The notes: generated from the letters alone by a model not told the origin. A stretch of 64,000 nucleotides of DNA from Nannochloropsis salina CCMP1776 (GCA_004565275.1 SDOX01000021.1:854230-918229), one strand, 5' to 3'. Positions 9,565 through 20,584 are shown, counted from the stretch's first letter. A program made the numbers and translations.

Positions 9565-11038
9565 TCAGGCAATACCTTTGTACCGCAGGAGGACCCCCTC
9601 TGACCCGAGGACAAATCCTTTGTCGCCGAAAAACTTGACCTTATACAAGTTGCCTGGGATCTCGTCCGCACTTTTGTTGAAGGTGAAGGTCTTGCCCCCG
9701 TCCTTGGACACGAACATGGAGCCGCCCCCCCCCACCGCCCACACCTCCTGCTCGTCTTTCCACGACACGTCCAGAATGCCGTATCCCCCCGAGCGGATCT
9801 TGCTATCCGCAAACTTGAACTCCTCCTCCGATGACAGGTCCTGATTTGGCTCGCATATCTGCAACAGGCCGCCGTTCAAGCTCATCCATACGCCTTTGCT
9901 CGTGTCCCCCTTGACGAAGCCCATGTTCTGAATACGCCGGGAGGTCCCTCTGTTATGTGGCACCCAAAAGTCTTGGCCCGGGAGCCAAGTCAAGAAAAAG
10001 TTTCCGCGAGAGGACACGGCCAGGTAGGCGCCAGAGAGCTGGTCCCGGACGACCGAGATGATCGACCCGGTGAAGTATGAGGCTCCTTTCACTCCCGAAG
10101 AGGAGATGCGATTGAGCGTGGCGTCGATCGTTTCCTTGACTTGCGCCTTCCAATTCCTCCCGGCATTGGTAGTTTTGTATATGGCGCCCGTTGACGTGGT
10201 CATCTCCGCCGAGTTGGGGCCCGTGGCGAAGACCGTTGAGGGCTCACCGGGCAGCTTGGGAGACAGGGGAATGCGCTCCCAGCTCTTGCCCGAATCTTGT
10301 GTGTGCAGCAGAATGGGGGGCTTTCCGATGATCCAGCCCTCGCCGTTGTTGAAGCTGACGCGCTCAAAGCGGTAGGTCACCTCCTCGTCGGGGTCCAGGT
10401 CGACGAAGGAGCGGGGCACCCACGACCTGCCCCCGTCTGTTGTCTCCAGGAAGGTGCCTTTCGAGCCTACTATCCACCCGTGCTCTGGGTCCTTCGAATC
10501 AAAGTCCACGTCATAAAGTGTAGCGCCCATCGGGATGCCTGTAACCTGCTCCCAGGCGAAATTCGACGCCGCCGCTGCAGGCTGTGTCGAGCCTCCCAGA
10601 GCTCCCGCGGCGGAGAGAGCAGCCGCTGCAACCGACGTCGTCTTCACAAGGTCCCGCCTAGAAACACTGCTATCAGGCAGTATGTTCGCACTTCTGCTGC
10701 TCTTTTCTCCCGTAGAGGCGCTCATCTTAATTAAACTGTGAATGTCCCGGAGGTCGGACAGAAAGCTCGATTAGGGTGCGATTCAAGAGGATGGATTGCT
10801 TCCTCTGAATACAGAATAAGTATTTCGCCTTTGATAGGCAATGTTCGACCTAATGTCCATCTTTAGTATTCTACACGATCCTTTAACATAGTCGACGTGA
10901 AGCCAGAATATGCGACCACACCGTTGCGCACGGTGTTACTCACCTAGACGATCGAGCTGCGAAAGGCATAAATGCTGACGCTGGAGACACCCCCAGCACC
11001 ATTGCGCATGCTGCAACAAGAACATTTACCTTTCTCAT
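9565..11038 (-). CDS. HCF136: Photosystem II stability/assembly factor HCF136 (Ycf48)
   Basis: Two exons on the minus strand: 11038-10944 and 10735-9565, 421 aa; the phase fits (2 nt + 10 nt before the internal Met). It is a lumenal seven-bladed propeller that assists early PSII reaction-centre (D1) assembly. Exon 1 encodes MRKVNVLVAACAMVLGV, then SPASA followed by F: an ER signal peptide ending in the ASA-F plastid motif of red secondary plastids. Exon 2 has SSVSRRDLVKTT followed by an Ala-rich stretch ending QPAAA (Arg58-Arg59), a twin-arginine signal for the thylakoid lumen. The propeller follows, with repeated GxIxxTxDGGxSWxxR-type turns (TFLETTDGGRSW, AIYKTTNAGRNW, SMFVSKDGGKTF). Full length. 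Three targeting steps are thus encoded in series. Confidence 0.93.
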
Positions 11039-11618
11039 CCTTCACTGGATATAATATGTAGAGGATGAACAGGAGATGGGGCTAAAAATGAGACAAAGTG
11101 GCAGTCAGACGGGAAGAGCTACTCTGCACGGGCTCGGACGCGGCGAGGTCTCCTGTGTGGCGGGGAGGGCGGGCTGGCACGCTGGGCTCAAAAAAGGCAC
11201 AGGACATCGGCCTGGGTATGGCGAATCCATGCTCTGGATGGCGTCAAAACAATTCGAGAACTGAAGCACCCAAGATAGGCTCTGAAGTCCTGGGGGCCTG
11301 ACGCATGTGCTGGGCTTGTTGATCTGTTGCTGGAACTGAGTGGATCTTCCTCGCCCTGGCTCGCTCGAGCTCTGGCTTTAGACAGCGATACTCGACGACA
11401 TGTTCACTTCTGTGCACAAGAAGGTGGGAGGCAAGCGGGCGCCACCTCGCACGGTTACCTTGCTTTCAAAAATCATGCCTGGGCAGGCCATGCCGACTGG
11501 CATTCTTGCTCACTGCTGTTCCTTCCCCTTGTCCCTGGAAACATGCTTTCTTTCCCGTACACCTTGGCAATAGACGGAGGAGGGGAGCATCGAGCATTGT
11601 GCGCCCAGCACGGCGAAC
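11039..11618. promoter_or_regulatory. Divergent 5' region between HCF136 and SET-domain gene
   Basis: A 580-bp region flanked by two outward-facing starts. Short open frames inside are not conserved. It should carry both promoters; no motif stands out. Confidence 0.4.
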
Positions 11619-14596
11619 ATGGTCGATGTCGAAGGCACTTTCGTACACGATGATATACGAATTGCTGCGGATACTGGCGCTGAGATGTGCAAGGATGAAA
11701 TAGATGGAATTGTTTTGTCAGACCTGGCGTCAGGGGAAAAAAATGGTGTCTCTCTTTCAGTCAGCCACGAGAGCGGTGTGTCTCCTGGTGAGAGTTGCTG
11801 CTTCACGAACCAAAAGTACCCAGGGGCGTCTCACGGAAGCGGAAGAAGAAGTCTCGACCGGGAAGGAGAGGAGAGCACGTCTCCGGAAGCGACGGCATCG
11901 GAAATCGCCTCGACTGTCTCCTCTTCTACGTCCATGAGCGCCCCCACCGCCACGGACCTCACGATCGCAGAGGCTGAAGACTTGCTTAGAACGGCACTGG
12001 CTCTTCCAAATCCAGACGTGAAAGGTAAGCGGATAAAGGCTGTTGGAAAGATGTTAGTGGCAGTTGATACCGCAAGGGAATCCCAAGACAAGCAAGAAGA
12101 AACATCGAAGAGCCCGCGACTAGAGGAGGAGGCGCGACAAGCTATTCGAGCCTGGCAGGCAGGCCTCGTAGTAGGCATGGACGTGGATGCTCGCTCCTCA
12201 CGGGATGGGCACTGGTACGCCGGCAGTTTACTAGCGGAGAAAGTCTCGACCCTCGGCGCCGAGTCTGAAGAGAGGCTGTGGGAGATCAAGTTCAAGCGTT
12301 TCGGGAGCTCTCATAACGAGCTTATCAGCCAGACTGGCTCCTCCCTTTCGCGACTGATGCCCCCAGGCAGTCACACAGGCAGGAGGCCCATCAGCCAACG
12401 GCTCGAGGCAGAGAAGCGCCGTCGGACCGAGGAAACGGCTGCGAGGGCGGAGGCCAAGCGTATGCGGGAGGCGCCGACCTTGGCCCCCGCGGTCCTGGGG
12501 ACCACGCGCTCAGGCCGCACCGTCCGGTCAGAGAATGCGGCGCGTGGTGCGACAGGATCGAAGAAAGCTCGACCCAAGCCGGAGAAGAAGGCTACTGGTC
12601 CCAGGGAGGCGGCAGGGGAGGGGCAAGAAGAGGATTTCCTGGTGGACACGGGCGGGGCGGACCAGAACGACTGGGTGTGCGGCGTCTGCGAAGAAATGGA
12701 GAAGAGCGAAGGGGACCGGCTTGTCTTGTGCGACGGTCCCTGCAAGCGGTCCTTCCACCAGGCCTGTCTGGGCATGACTGCGGAGGAGGTCCGCGTCTTG
12801 GAGACCTGGCTCTGCGACCAGTGCCGCGACAGGGAGCACACTTGCTTCGTCTGCGGCGACACGGGGAAGGACGACGGGCCTACGGACGGTGTGCATAAAT
12901 GCCAGAAGCCGCAGTGCGGAAAGTTTTACCACGCACACTGCGTGAGTCAGCGTCCGAATGTGACCATCGCCAAGCACCAGCAGGGGGAGGACGACGCCGC
13001 GGGTGCTGGAAGCCTGCGTTTTAAGTTCGTCTGTCCCATGCACATTTGCGACCTTTGTGGAAAGGGGCGCGAGTCCGGGAACAACAGAAACCAGCTCTTC
13101 CCGTGCTGGCTCTGCCCCAGGGCCTACCACCTGAACTGCATCCCCCCGGCATGCAAGTACCACGAGTACCTCCTCCTCTGCCCCGAGCACTCCGAGGAGA
13201 TGGACCTCCCGCGCCTCCCGGGCTGGGACGCGGAGCTGGAAACCCAGACTGTCGTCGGGTGGGAAGCTGGCGCGAGAGAGGGAGGGGCCACGGGGGGAGA
13301 GGGCGGGGGCCGGCTATCGATCGCTCTGGCCTCTTTGCTGCCCCCTCGACACGTTCCTGCAGCTTTCCGCCTCCCAACCGTGCTTCTAGACGCCGTGAAC
13401 AGCAAGCCGAAGCCGTACAGTCACATCTCCTGCCTCAAGTACCAGTGTAAAGTGCCGGAGAGGGAGCCCGGCCCGGAGTGTCAGTGCGAAGGCCAGTGCG
13501 GGGAGGGATGCCTCAATCGGCTCTTGCACATCGAATGCGTCGGAGGGGGTGGAGGGGGAGGGACAAAAGAGGGCGACGAGGATGAGAACGGGGGTGGTGG
13601 ACTCAAGGGGGACAAGAAGGAGAAACATCACAACTGCAACCTTGGACCGGCCTGTGGGAATCGTGCCTTTCGAAACAAGGAGTATATCACGCACCAAATA
13701 TTCCGGGAGGGAGGCTGTGGGTGGGGTTTGCGGACGTTGGAGAATGTGCGCAAGGGACAGTTGGTCTTTGAGTACGTGGGGGAGGTTATCGACGACGACA
13801 TCTTAGAGTTGCGCCTCCAGGAACACGCGCGGGAGCACCCCAACGACCACAACATGTACGTGATGGAGCTTGAGAGCGGCTACTACCTGGATGCCCGGAC
13901 CAAGGGGAACGCCTCGCGCTTCATCAACCACTCCTGTGCGCCGAATTGCGAGTTACAGAAATGGAATGTGAAAGGCTTCACGCGGATCGGCATCATGGCC
14001 ATAACCGATATATCTGCGGGCACGCCCTTGTCCTACGATTACCAGTTTGCCACGAACGAAGAGGGGAAATTTAAGTGCCACTGTGGGGCCCCAACCTGCC
14101 GCGGAACTCTTGCACCTCAGAATCAGCTCACTGAAGATCAGACAATGGAAGCTCTTCGTACAGGCTCACGCACAGACCGCAAAAAGTTGCTCCAATTGTG
14201 CAAAAAGAGGGAGCGTCGGGAGCAAGCCCGACAGCAGCAAGCGGCTAAAGAGAGTGCAGCGAGGAAGAATTTGACATCACAGTATTTGCCTGGAGATTCT
14301 ATACTTGAGATCCGCTCTGGCCCGCCAATGCGATTCTTGAGACTCGCCAAGGTAAATAGTGGTGGACTTTGTGTCTCGGGACAGACCTCTTACCAAGCTG
14401 TTGGATGACTGCTTGTTGCACGATCGATTTCTGCATAGATACGCCTGACTTATTTCCCCTCTCAAATTCATAGGAAAGTAAGATTTTTCTCGTCCGAAAT
14501 GTCATCCAAGGTGATGATTTTGTGACGCGCCAGGAGCTTTGGAGGAGGCGTCGATTGCGACGTAGTGTGACAGAGGAACGGGAGAGCATAATATGA
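11619..14596 (+). CDS. PHD-AWS-SET histone lysine methyltransferase (NSD/ASH1-like)
   Basis: Exon 1 is 11619-14351; the frame continues past a GT donor to a spurious stop at 14408, but a second exon, 14474-14596, joins in phase 0 and ends in a stop, giving 951 aa. The order is: acidic/Ser N-terminus; a possible Tudor-like patch near residues 180-230; a PHD finger at about 350-402 (DWVCGVCEEM to WLCDQC); a second cluster of Cys/His fingers at about 405-530; AWS Cys cluster at about 610-695 interrupted by a Gly/Lys-rich insert; SET at about 695-815 with RFINHSCAPNC and a YDYQF end; post-SET CHCGAPTCRG. This arrangement fits H3K36 methyltransferases; the exact lysine is inferred. Catalytic motifs are intact. 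Confidence 0.9.
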
Positions 14597-15047
14597 GGAT
14601 TGAAAAGGGAGAGGACGGAGCATTTAGCTTGATGGATCAAGAGTAAGCATATCAAGGTATTGTACGCAACACGGACAAACTCTTTAATGGTCCATGACGT
14701 ACCATGGCCTTACGAATCTTGCTTCGCGTTGGCAGACATTCAAAGTAAAAGGTGAAATACAAAGTCTCTGCTATCTTGATAGAATTCTTGCGTTTAAAAA
14801 GCCCAACCAGCGTCAGGATGGAAAAAGCAATTAATAAAAGATCACTTCGTTTAAAGAAAAACATGCAGGAAATAGCGTGTGGGCTGTTGTGTATTTTCGT
14901 TTCTTGGTGTACAAAGTGTGACAAGCAACTAAGGCTCCATTCCTCCTCGCTGTGTACAGCACAAAAGATGCCAGAAGAAGTGCGCGGTTCGAGATGCCAC
15001 CGCGATCATGCGACACGATCTCATTACCCACAACGTTTCTTTCCATA
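14597..15047. other. Convergent 3' region, SET gene and LRR gene
   Basis: 451 bp between two converging genes. It is AT-richer than the flanks, consistent with 3' UTRs. No gene seen. Confidence 0.4.
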
Positions 15048-17894
15048 TCAAGTGCATTTTCCCGGTGAACCCTCCGCTGCTGTCGACAAGGAGCGCAAGA
15101 GCACGTTCTCCAGGGTCTCTGGAGTGTAACACGGCTTACTTGCAGGTCCCACGTTCTCCTCCAGAAAGCGCAGTTGACGCAAGAGGGTCAAGACCTGAGG
15201 CTCCTCCCTCCCCGGGTTGCTGAGCATGACTTCCAGCCGGCGCTGTAAATGCGGGTAAGCGGCCACCCGCACACGGGAGTTGAGGTTGCACTGTCGCTTC
15301 GTTGGAGGCAAATGCGCTTCGCTCTCCACCCGCATCATCATCATGACGTTGTTGCCCGCAATGGCAGCTGCATTCTCACTTGCACTGGCCGCGGCAAGTC
15401 TCTCCTGACCAGAACTTGCGCTTTCGAGTGCATTCTGCTGCTGCGCGTAGGAAGCGGCGGCTTCGGCCTCGGCTTCATCCCGACGTCCCCCTATCAGAGA
15501 ACCGCGGTGGTGGTAATAGTGCTGCCCTGGGGGGCTAACCGTACCCATCGCCGTCCCAACAGCATTGGGGGGCGGAGAGAAGTAAAAGTGGTGCAGGGCA
15601 GACAGCTCCGCACCATCAAAGGGCGCTTTTGTGCAAGCGACGAGGCCCCGGGCCAGCGCGGGGGGAAGAGAGCCCGCGGCCATACCGTCGGGGGGATGGA
15701 CTTGATCCCAAGGTCTGTGTGCATGTTTCTCCTGACCGCCGCTCCGAGAGTAGAACGTGGGCAATGGGGGTGTGCTCAACATCATCATGGCCGTCTCATC
15801 CCACCCACCTCCGCCGCTTGCACCCAGCCCCGCCTTCTCCTCCCCTTTCGTCGCGGATCCTCCCCCACACTCCCCCCCCCCTTGGACCGACCAGGAGGTT
15901 GGTGTCCGAGGGAATGACGCAGAATTGCGTGCTGCCGGCATCCTGGCCGCCACCATCGCTACCAACTGACGCACGTCCGCCTCGGGCTCCCGCCGTTTCA
16001 GGCGCAGGAACGCCAAGCTCTGCTCGTTACTTAACGCGTCCAAACCCTGTGGTTGACCCCCGCCAAGACGCGCCAATACATTGCCCAGCCGCAGACCTGT
16101 GAGGACGCACAAACCCAAACACGGGTTCCCCGCCAGGCCTGACGCCAAGAATCGCTCCCCCGCACTGCCGATGGAGGTATGGTCGAGGTAGAGCTCTTGG
16201 AGGCAGTTGTTCTGGAGCAAGGCCTCGGCCACCGCCTTGGCGCCTTCGGTCTTGAGCGTGTTCCCCGAAAGGGTCAAGGCCCGGAGGCTGGCGTGTCCCG
16301 CCACAGCCCGCATGAGCGTGGCGACGCCCTCGGAGCGCATGGCGTTGAATCCCACGTCCAGGACCTGCAGATCGGTGAGCGCGTGCAAGGCCCTAGCCAC
16401 CTCCGCCGCGCCCCCGTTATCCACCTCGTTGTTGTCAAGGCGCAAGACCTGCAGATGAGTGCATCCCTGCAAAGCGGCCAGGAGGGGAGCGATACCCACG
16501 GCCGTGAGGCGATTGAAGCCGAGCTCCAGAACCCGCAAGCGCCGATGTCGCAGCAAAGCCCCTGCAAGTGCCACGGCGCCCTCGTCTCCGATCCCACTAT
16601 CGCTCAAAAATAAGCACTCCAGGCCCGCGTTTCGCGCCAAGCCCCCGAAAAGTTCCGCGCTTCCCTGGGGGCCGAGGGCGTTCCCAGCTAGGTACAGGCT
16701 CCGCAATGAGCGATTGTGCGCCAGCCCTTGTCCCATCAGGGCAGCTCCCCCCGCACTGACCGCGTTCCCCGTCAAATGCAGCACTTCGAGACTCATATTC
16801 TGCTGAAGCGCCCGGCCCAGGGCTTGAGCGCCTCGGACGCCGATGCAGTTCCCTGAGAGGTAGAGGGTCTTAAGCCGCCGGTTGGACCAGAGACTCCCAG
16901 CAAGAGCTTCCGCGCCCCTGTCACCGATGCCGTTAAAGCCCAAATCCAGCGTGATGAGGGAGGGATGATGAGCGAGCGCCTGTGCCACGGCCTCGGCCCC
17001 CTCGTCTCCCAGCTCGTTGCAGCCCACCTTGAGACTCACGAGACTGGTGTCGGTGGCGAGGGCTGCGCAGAGCTTCTTCGCCTGCGGGCCTGTGATGCGT
17101 TTGTTTTGGAGCTCCAGGTCCCTAGGCACGCCGTTGACCCGGTTCACGATGTCGCTCTCTTCCTGGCCGTTGCTGGCGCGGTCCTTCCAGGCCGAGGCGG
17201 GGTCGGTGCTAGAATGGGAGGCGGGAGCGGGGGCTCTCAAAATGCGTGGCCCCCGCATTGGCGGCCCCCGGGCGGCGCCTGCCTCCGAAGCTCCCTGCTT
17301 ATTCGCCATTTGCCATCCTTGCACAGCCCTGGTAGCCACGTTGCGAGCGCAAGCACTCGTCGAGGCAGGTGGTGCGAGGATACCGAGCTTGCGAAGGAGA
17401 GCCTTGGTGGTGCTTCGCGAGGCCGAGGCTACCACATAGCCGCCCTTCCCCTCCACACCCAGCCCGCTGACTGCCGCTGCTGGGAGTTCTTTCTGGTGCC
17501 AAGCAAAGGCTTCTCTATCACGAGTCAGGGGCACATCGCTGCCCCCTCCTTCAGCCGCGGCACATATTTCCGCCAACATCGGCGCGCTAGAGGGGCGGCT
17601 CAGGACAAGATCGCTTCGATTCCGGGTGCTAATGCTATCTTTGGGGGCATCAACGAGAGATTCGACGAAATTCTCATTGCCATTGTCACTGCCTTGAGGA
17701 TTATTCATGCTCCCCATTCCATTCCCGGTGGACGGTTGGAAGTGATACAAGCACCGCGCAGGGCCAATCGATGGTTGCGTTGCGATGGGGGCGGCCATAG
17801 CAGCAGAGTGTGGCATACTTTGTGCTGTTGCTGATGGTGGTGTCTGGATCGAGGGGGGCTGCTGCGGTGCATATGCCGCAGGGGTGGTAGCCAT
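15048..17894 (-). CDS. Ribonuclease-inhibitor-type leucine-rich repeat protein
   Basis: A 948-aa single-exon frame starting at the ATG at 17894. Residues 1-257 are low-complexity and Pro/Ser/Ala-rich. About residues 258-600 hold roughly 11-12 repeats of 28 residues of the LxxLxLxxNxIgdeGAxaLaxAL type, as in NLRC/RNI proteins (for example LITLDLGFNGIGDRG, LKTLYLSGNCIGVRG). No NACHT or NB-ARC ATPase, kinase or membrane segment is seen, so this is not an NLR receptor. The remaining 350 residues are rich in Gly, His and Ser, with a basic PPTKRQCNLNSRVRV patch near the end that could act in nuclear import. RNI repeats usually mediate protein binding; the partner is unknown. Shares its 1.3 kb 5' region with the PX-like gene. 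Confidence 0.75.
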   Translation of the reverse strand: MATTPAAYAPQQPPSIQTPPSATAQSMPHSAAMAAPIATQPSIGPARCLYHFQPSTGNGMGSMNNPQGSDNGNENFVESLVDAPKDSISTRNRSDLVLSRPSSAPMLAEICAAAEGGGSDVPLTRDREAFAWHQKELPAAAVSGLGVEGKGGYVVASASRSTTKALLRKLGILAPPASTSACARNVATRAVQGWQMANKQGASEAGAARGPPMRGPRILRAPAPASHSSTDPASAWKDRASNGQEESDIVNRVNGVPRDLELQNKRITGPQAKKLCAALATDTSLVSLKVGCNELGDEGAEAVAQALAHHPSLITLDLGFNGIGDRGAEALAGSLWSNRRLKTLYLSGNCIGVRGAQALGRALQQNMSLEVLHLTGNAVSAGGAALMGQGLAHNRSLRSLYLAGNALGPQGSAELFGGLARNAGLECLFLSDSGIGDEGAVALAGALLRHRRLRVLELGFNRLTAVGIAPLLAALQGCTHLQVLRLDNNEVDNGGAAEVARALHALTDLQVLDVGFNAMRSEGVATLMRAVAGHASLRALTLSGNTLKTEGAKAVAEALLQNNCLQELYLDHTSIGSAGERFLASGLAGNPCLGLCVLTGLRLGNVLARLGGGQPQGLDALSNEQSLAFLRLKRREPEADVRQLVAMVAARMPAARNSASFPRTPTSWSVQGGGECGGGSATKGEEKAGLGASGGGGWDETAMMMLSTPPLPTFYSRSGGQEKHAHRPWDQVHPPDGMAAGSLPPALARGLVACTKAPFDGAELSALHHFYFSPPPNAVGTAMGTVSPPGQHYYHHRGSLIGGRRDEAEAEAAASYAQQQNALESASSGQERLAAASASENAAAIAGNNVMMMMRVESEAHLPPTKRQCNLNSRVRVAAYPHLQRRLEVMLSNPGREEPQVLTLLRQLRFLEENVGPASKPCYTPETLENVLLRSLSTAAEGSPGKCT

Positions 17895-19198
17895 AATTCC
17901 AACGATGCAAATAAGGGAGGTGGAAGAATGTCGCCCTTACAATGGGTGACAGAGTCCACAAATGTCTTAATTTCCCGCAATCACCCTTTTAGTCGTCCTT
18001 TTACGCTATGTTTTGCTCTGCTGGCCCTTTCGTATCACTAATCCTCCGCGACTGCCGTCTTCAGAGGAGCTCTCTTCCTCCTTTGAGTTTTGTCCGCTTC
18101 ACTATTTGTTGCATGATTCTTCGTGCTCCTGTGTACAGATACAACGAATAAAAAGTTTCAGAAAGAGGTCATATTCGTAAAGACAATCATCAATGACATA
18201 AGCTCGTGTTCAAAAAGACAGGACTGCAACAATTGAGGAGTGACGAGGCAAAAAAATGAAGATAGTGCTCGAGAAGCACAAGCACGAGACTAGCGTCTCA
18301 CGACTCCGGCTCATTGTTGCGGCCTCAGAGATCATCTTTTCTTCATCCTGAGGTCTTAGCGATCATCCTTCAAAAGACTAGGGCTCTCACTCCAAGCTGA
18401 GGCCTAAAACCTCATCCTGCTCGAAAGTAATCGTTTGAATGCCTGTGAGGTCTAAAAGGTCATCCTTCTTCGAATCCTTTTGCCTCATATATCTTTTCCT
18501 CTATAATCACGGTCACACCATGACGATGCGGCAACCCGATGCCTCGTGTTTATGCCAGGATCATTCCTATATTGTCCGTGTGGATCTTGTGCATCCCTAT
18601 TAGCTGATCTGGCATGTTTCCATGTATAAATGTTTTTTTGTCACACATCTGCAGCAAAATCATTCTAGGCCCTTGCCGCCCTCTTGGGCTTCCTTGCTCT
18701 GGCCGCCCGTCTGCTTCCGTCCCATCCCTGATATTTCATCGAGAAAGCTGACAGAATTCTCCTTTCTGACATGTCATTCGACAGGGTCTTTTCCCCTTTT
18801 CACGCCAGCTCTTTTACCTTTCCTGCTGATTCAGTATTGTTGTACACTGTTTACCAGCAGCGTAGACGAGAGCGTGGGTGCCACGGCGGCTGGTTGGGTG
18901 CGTCACTTCCAGGAAAGAAGAGCTGCAGATCCTGTCCGACGGGAGGAAGGCCTGTTCCGACTCCTACGCCATCCGTGGAGTACTGCAATACTTTAGACTC
19001 TTTCAAAGAAGAGCCTCTGAGTCTTTGCGACCTTTCGCGGCAGCATCGTGGATTTGAGCAGTCGTGCTCGCCTTGGCTGTTCTCTCGTTTGACAGCCTCG
19101 CAAGGAAAACGTCCGCTGAAATTTTCGAAATTGGGGTGTGGGAATTGATTGCGTCTACCTACCAGGCGTCACAACGTCCAGCTTAGCATAGACACATA
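17895..19198. promoter_or_regulatory. Divergent 5' region between LRR gene and PX-like gene
   Basis: 1.3 kb between outward-facing starts. It contains four degenerate copies of a roughly 21-bp motif at 18320-18468. Two overlapping plus-strand frames (18622-18996 and 18771-19148) look like noise or leader sequence. Confidence 0.4.
18320..18468. repeat. Degenerate ~21-bp motif, four copies
   Basis: Copies of the pattern GAGGYCTNANNNNTCATCCT start near 18320 (most diverged), 18350, 18399 and 18447, spaced 30-50 bp. They lie in the middle of a divergent intergenic region. The conserved halves are GAGGYCT and TCATCCTTC. Confidence 0.55.
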
Positions 19199-20584
19199 AT
19201 GTACGCAGGCACATCTTTTGCCTCAAGCAATCCTTATGTCCTGGGTGGTTACAGAGCGTCCACGACAGGGAGCGCAGGCTCTAGCACGAGTACGGGCAAC
19301 CCCCTCTCATCGCAGAGCGCAGACACATCTTGCCCCACCAGCTGGCAATCACAGGCACTACCGGCACCATCAAGCACACCCATTGACAATAGAAATCATC
19401 CGAGTACCTCGCTCTCGTCTACAGCGACCTCGCCGTCTCTGACGCCCATAGGAGCAGGGCTGCCTAGAAAACTACCCCCCAGCTCCACTCCCTATGGTGG
19501 CGTTGGGCCTTTGTCGGGAGCCATTTCGCAAAAGAAAAGTACTACATGCCCTTCCTCATTGGATGGAGAAGAGTGCGCGGCTGCCTCGACCGCTGGCCGC
19601 TTCTTCCCTGAGCCGCCATCCTCCTCGACGGCATCGCCGAAACAGTCAGCCTTGCCGTCACCCCCGCAATCATATTCGGTGGCTTCTTGCCTTACCACTG
19701 CAGCTAGCTCATCCTATACTCCCTATACGTCGGGGTGTGCTACTAAGGTCGCACCGAATACGAAGGCCCACGGCATGAGGGATGGCCTCGACACGTGCAC
19801 CTCGACAGATTCAATTATCGCGCCGTCGGGAGGGACATGTCCCTCCCACGCCGGGACCACTACATACCTGAGCGATGCGACCTCCAACAGAATCAATAGC
19901 AGCCACGTCAGATCCCATTCGCACGGACAAGCCGCAGCCACGCGCTCGCCCTCCTCCGTTTCCCGAGGCGCCAGGAGGTCCAGCCGACCCGCCAAGGCGA
20001 GCAACACCATCAAGGTGGAGGTTGTGGAGACAGACATGACGCCCGGCGCCGATGGGCCCACGTATCACATCAAGCTGAACATGAATGGACGCTCGTACAT
20101 GGCCAAGCGTCATCACAACAAGCTTCGCTCTCTCGTGGAAGGTCTGCGGGCGCGGGGTTACAGGGTCTGGCGCCCCTTTCCGGAAGTGGAGGACATGATG
20201 CGACAGTCACCTGTAAAGGTTGAGAACTCATTGGTCGAGGCACTGCCTTTTTACGAGGGCTTCGGCTACTCGATCAAGAGCCTGGCTTCGACCATGCTCA
20301 AGTCGACGTCGGCTTCCCACTTGCGAAAAAAGCGATCAGTTCAGCTGGAGCAGATGTCGCAGCGGATTGATGCGTTTCTGAAGACGGTTTTCCTGGAGAA
20401 TGACGATTTGGAATATGAACAGGAAGTCTACCACTTTTTTTGGGAGCCGCTCCAGAAGAAGCTTCCTCCGGTAATGGAGGAAGATGTAAGCTCCGATACG
20501 GAAAATGACACGGAGGAGGAAGAAGATGTGAACAGCAAGACCGCAACTCGTGCGCCAGGCATGTCCTCCCTACACTCGATATGA
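19199..20584 (+). CDS. Protein with divergent PX (phox)-like domain
   Basis: A 461-aa frame with an ATG at 19199. Residues 1-265 are Ser/Thr/Pro-rich and probably disordered. From about residue 272 the sequence looks like a PX domain: a beta segment TIKVEVVETD, then TYHIKLNMNGRSYMAKRHHNKLRSL (given here only as its outline, residues 288-312) matching the RYxxFxxL helix, a proline-containing loop RVWRPFPE, and a final helix with RIDAFLKTVF and EVYHFFWEP. PX domains bind phosphoinositides, often PI3P on endosomes. The Arg expected in the phosphate-binding position is replaced by the RHHNK context, so lipid binding is uncertain. A Glu-rich tail ends the protein. The fold call is inference; the protein may be lineage-specific. 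Confidence 0.5.
   Translation: MYAGTSFASSNPYVLGGYRASTTGSAGSSTSTGNPLSSQSADTSCPTSWQSQALPAPSSTPIDNRNHPSTSLSSTATSPSLTPIGAGLPRKLPPSSTPYGGVGPLSGAISQKKSTTCPSSLDGEECAAASTAGRFFPEPPSSSTASPKQSALPSPPQSYSVASCLTTAASSSYTPYTSGCATKVAPNTKAHGMRDGLDTCTSTDSIIAPSGGTCPSHAGTTTYLSDATSNRINSSHVRSHSHGQAAATRSPSSVSRGARRSSRPAKASNTIKVEVVETDMTPGADGPTYHIKLNMNGRSYMAKRHHNKLRSLVEGLRARGYRVWRPFPEVEDMMRQSPVKVENSLVEALPFYEGFGYSIKSLASTMLKSTSASHLRKKRSVQLEQMSQRIDAFLKTVFLENDDLEYEQEVYHFFWEPLQKKLPPVMEEDVSSDTENDTEEEEDVNSKTATRAPGMSSLHSI

Noticed and set aside
15048-17894. NLR immune receptor
   Set aside because: The repeats are NLR-like, but no NACHT or NB-ARC domain is present.
18441-18480. tRNA T-arm look-alike (TTCGAATCC)
   Set aside because: No anticodon arm, acceptor stem or D-arm around it; it overlaps the degenerate motif cluster.
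18320-18500. Box C/D snoRNA cluster suggested by GATGA and CTGA strings on the minus strand
   Set aside because: No exact RTGATGA box C paired with a terminal stem; spacing is irregular.
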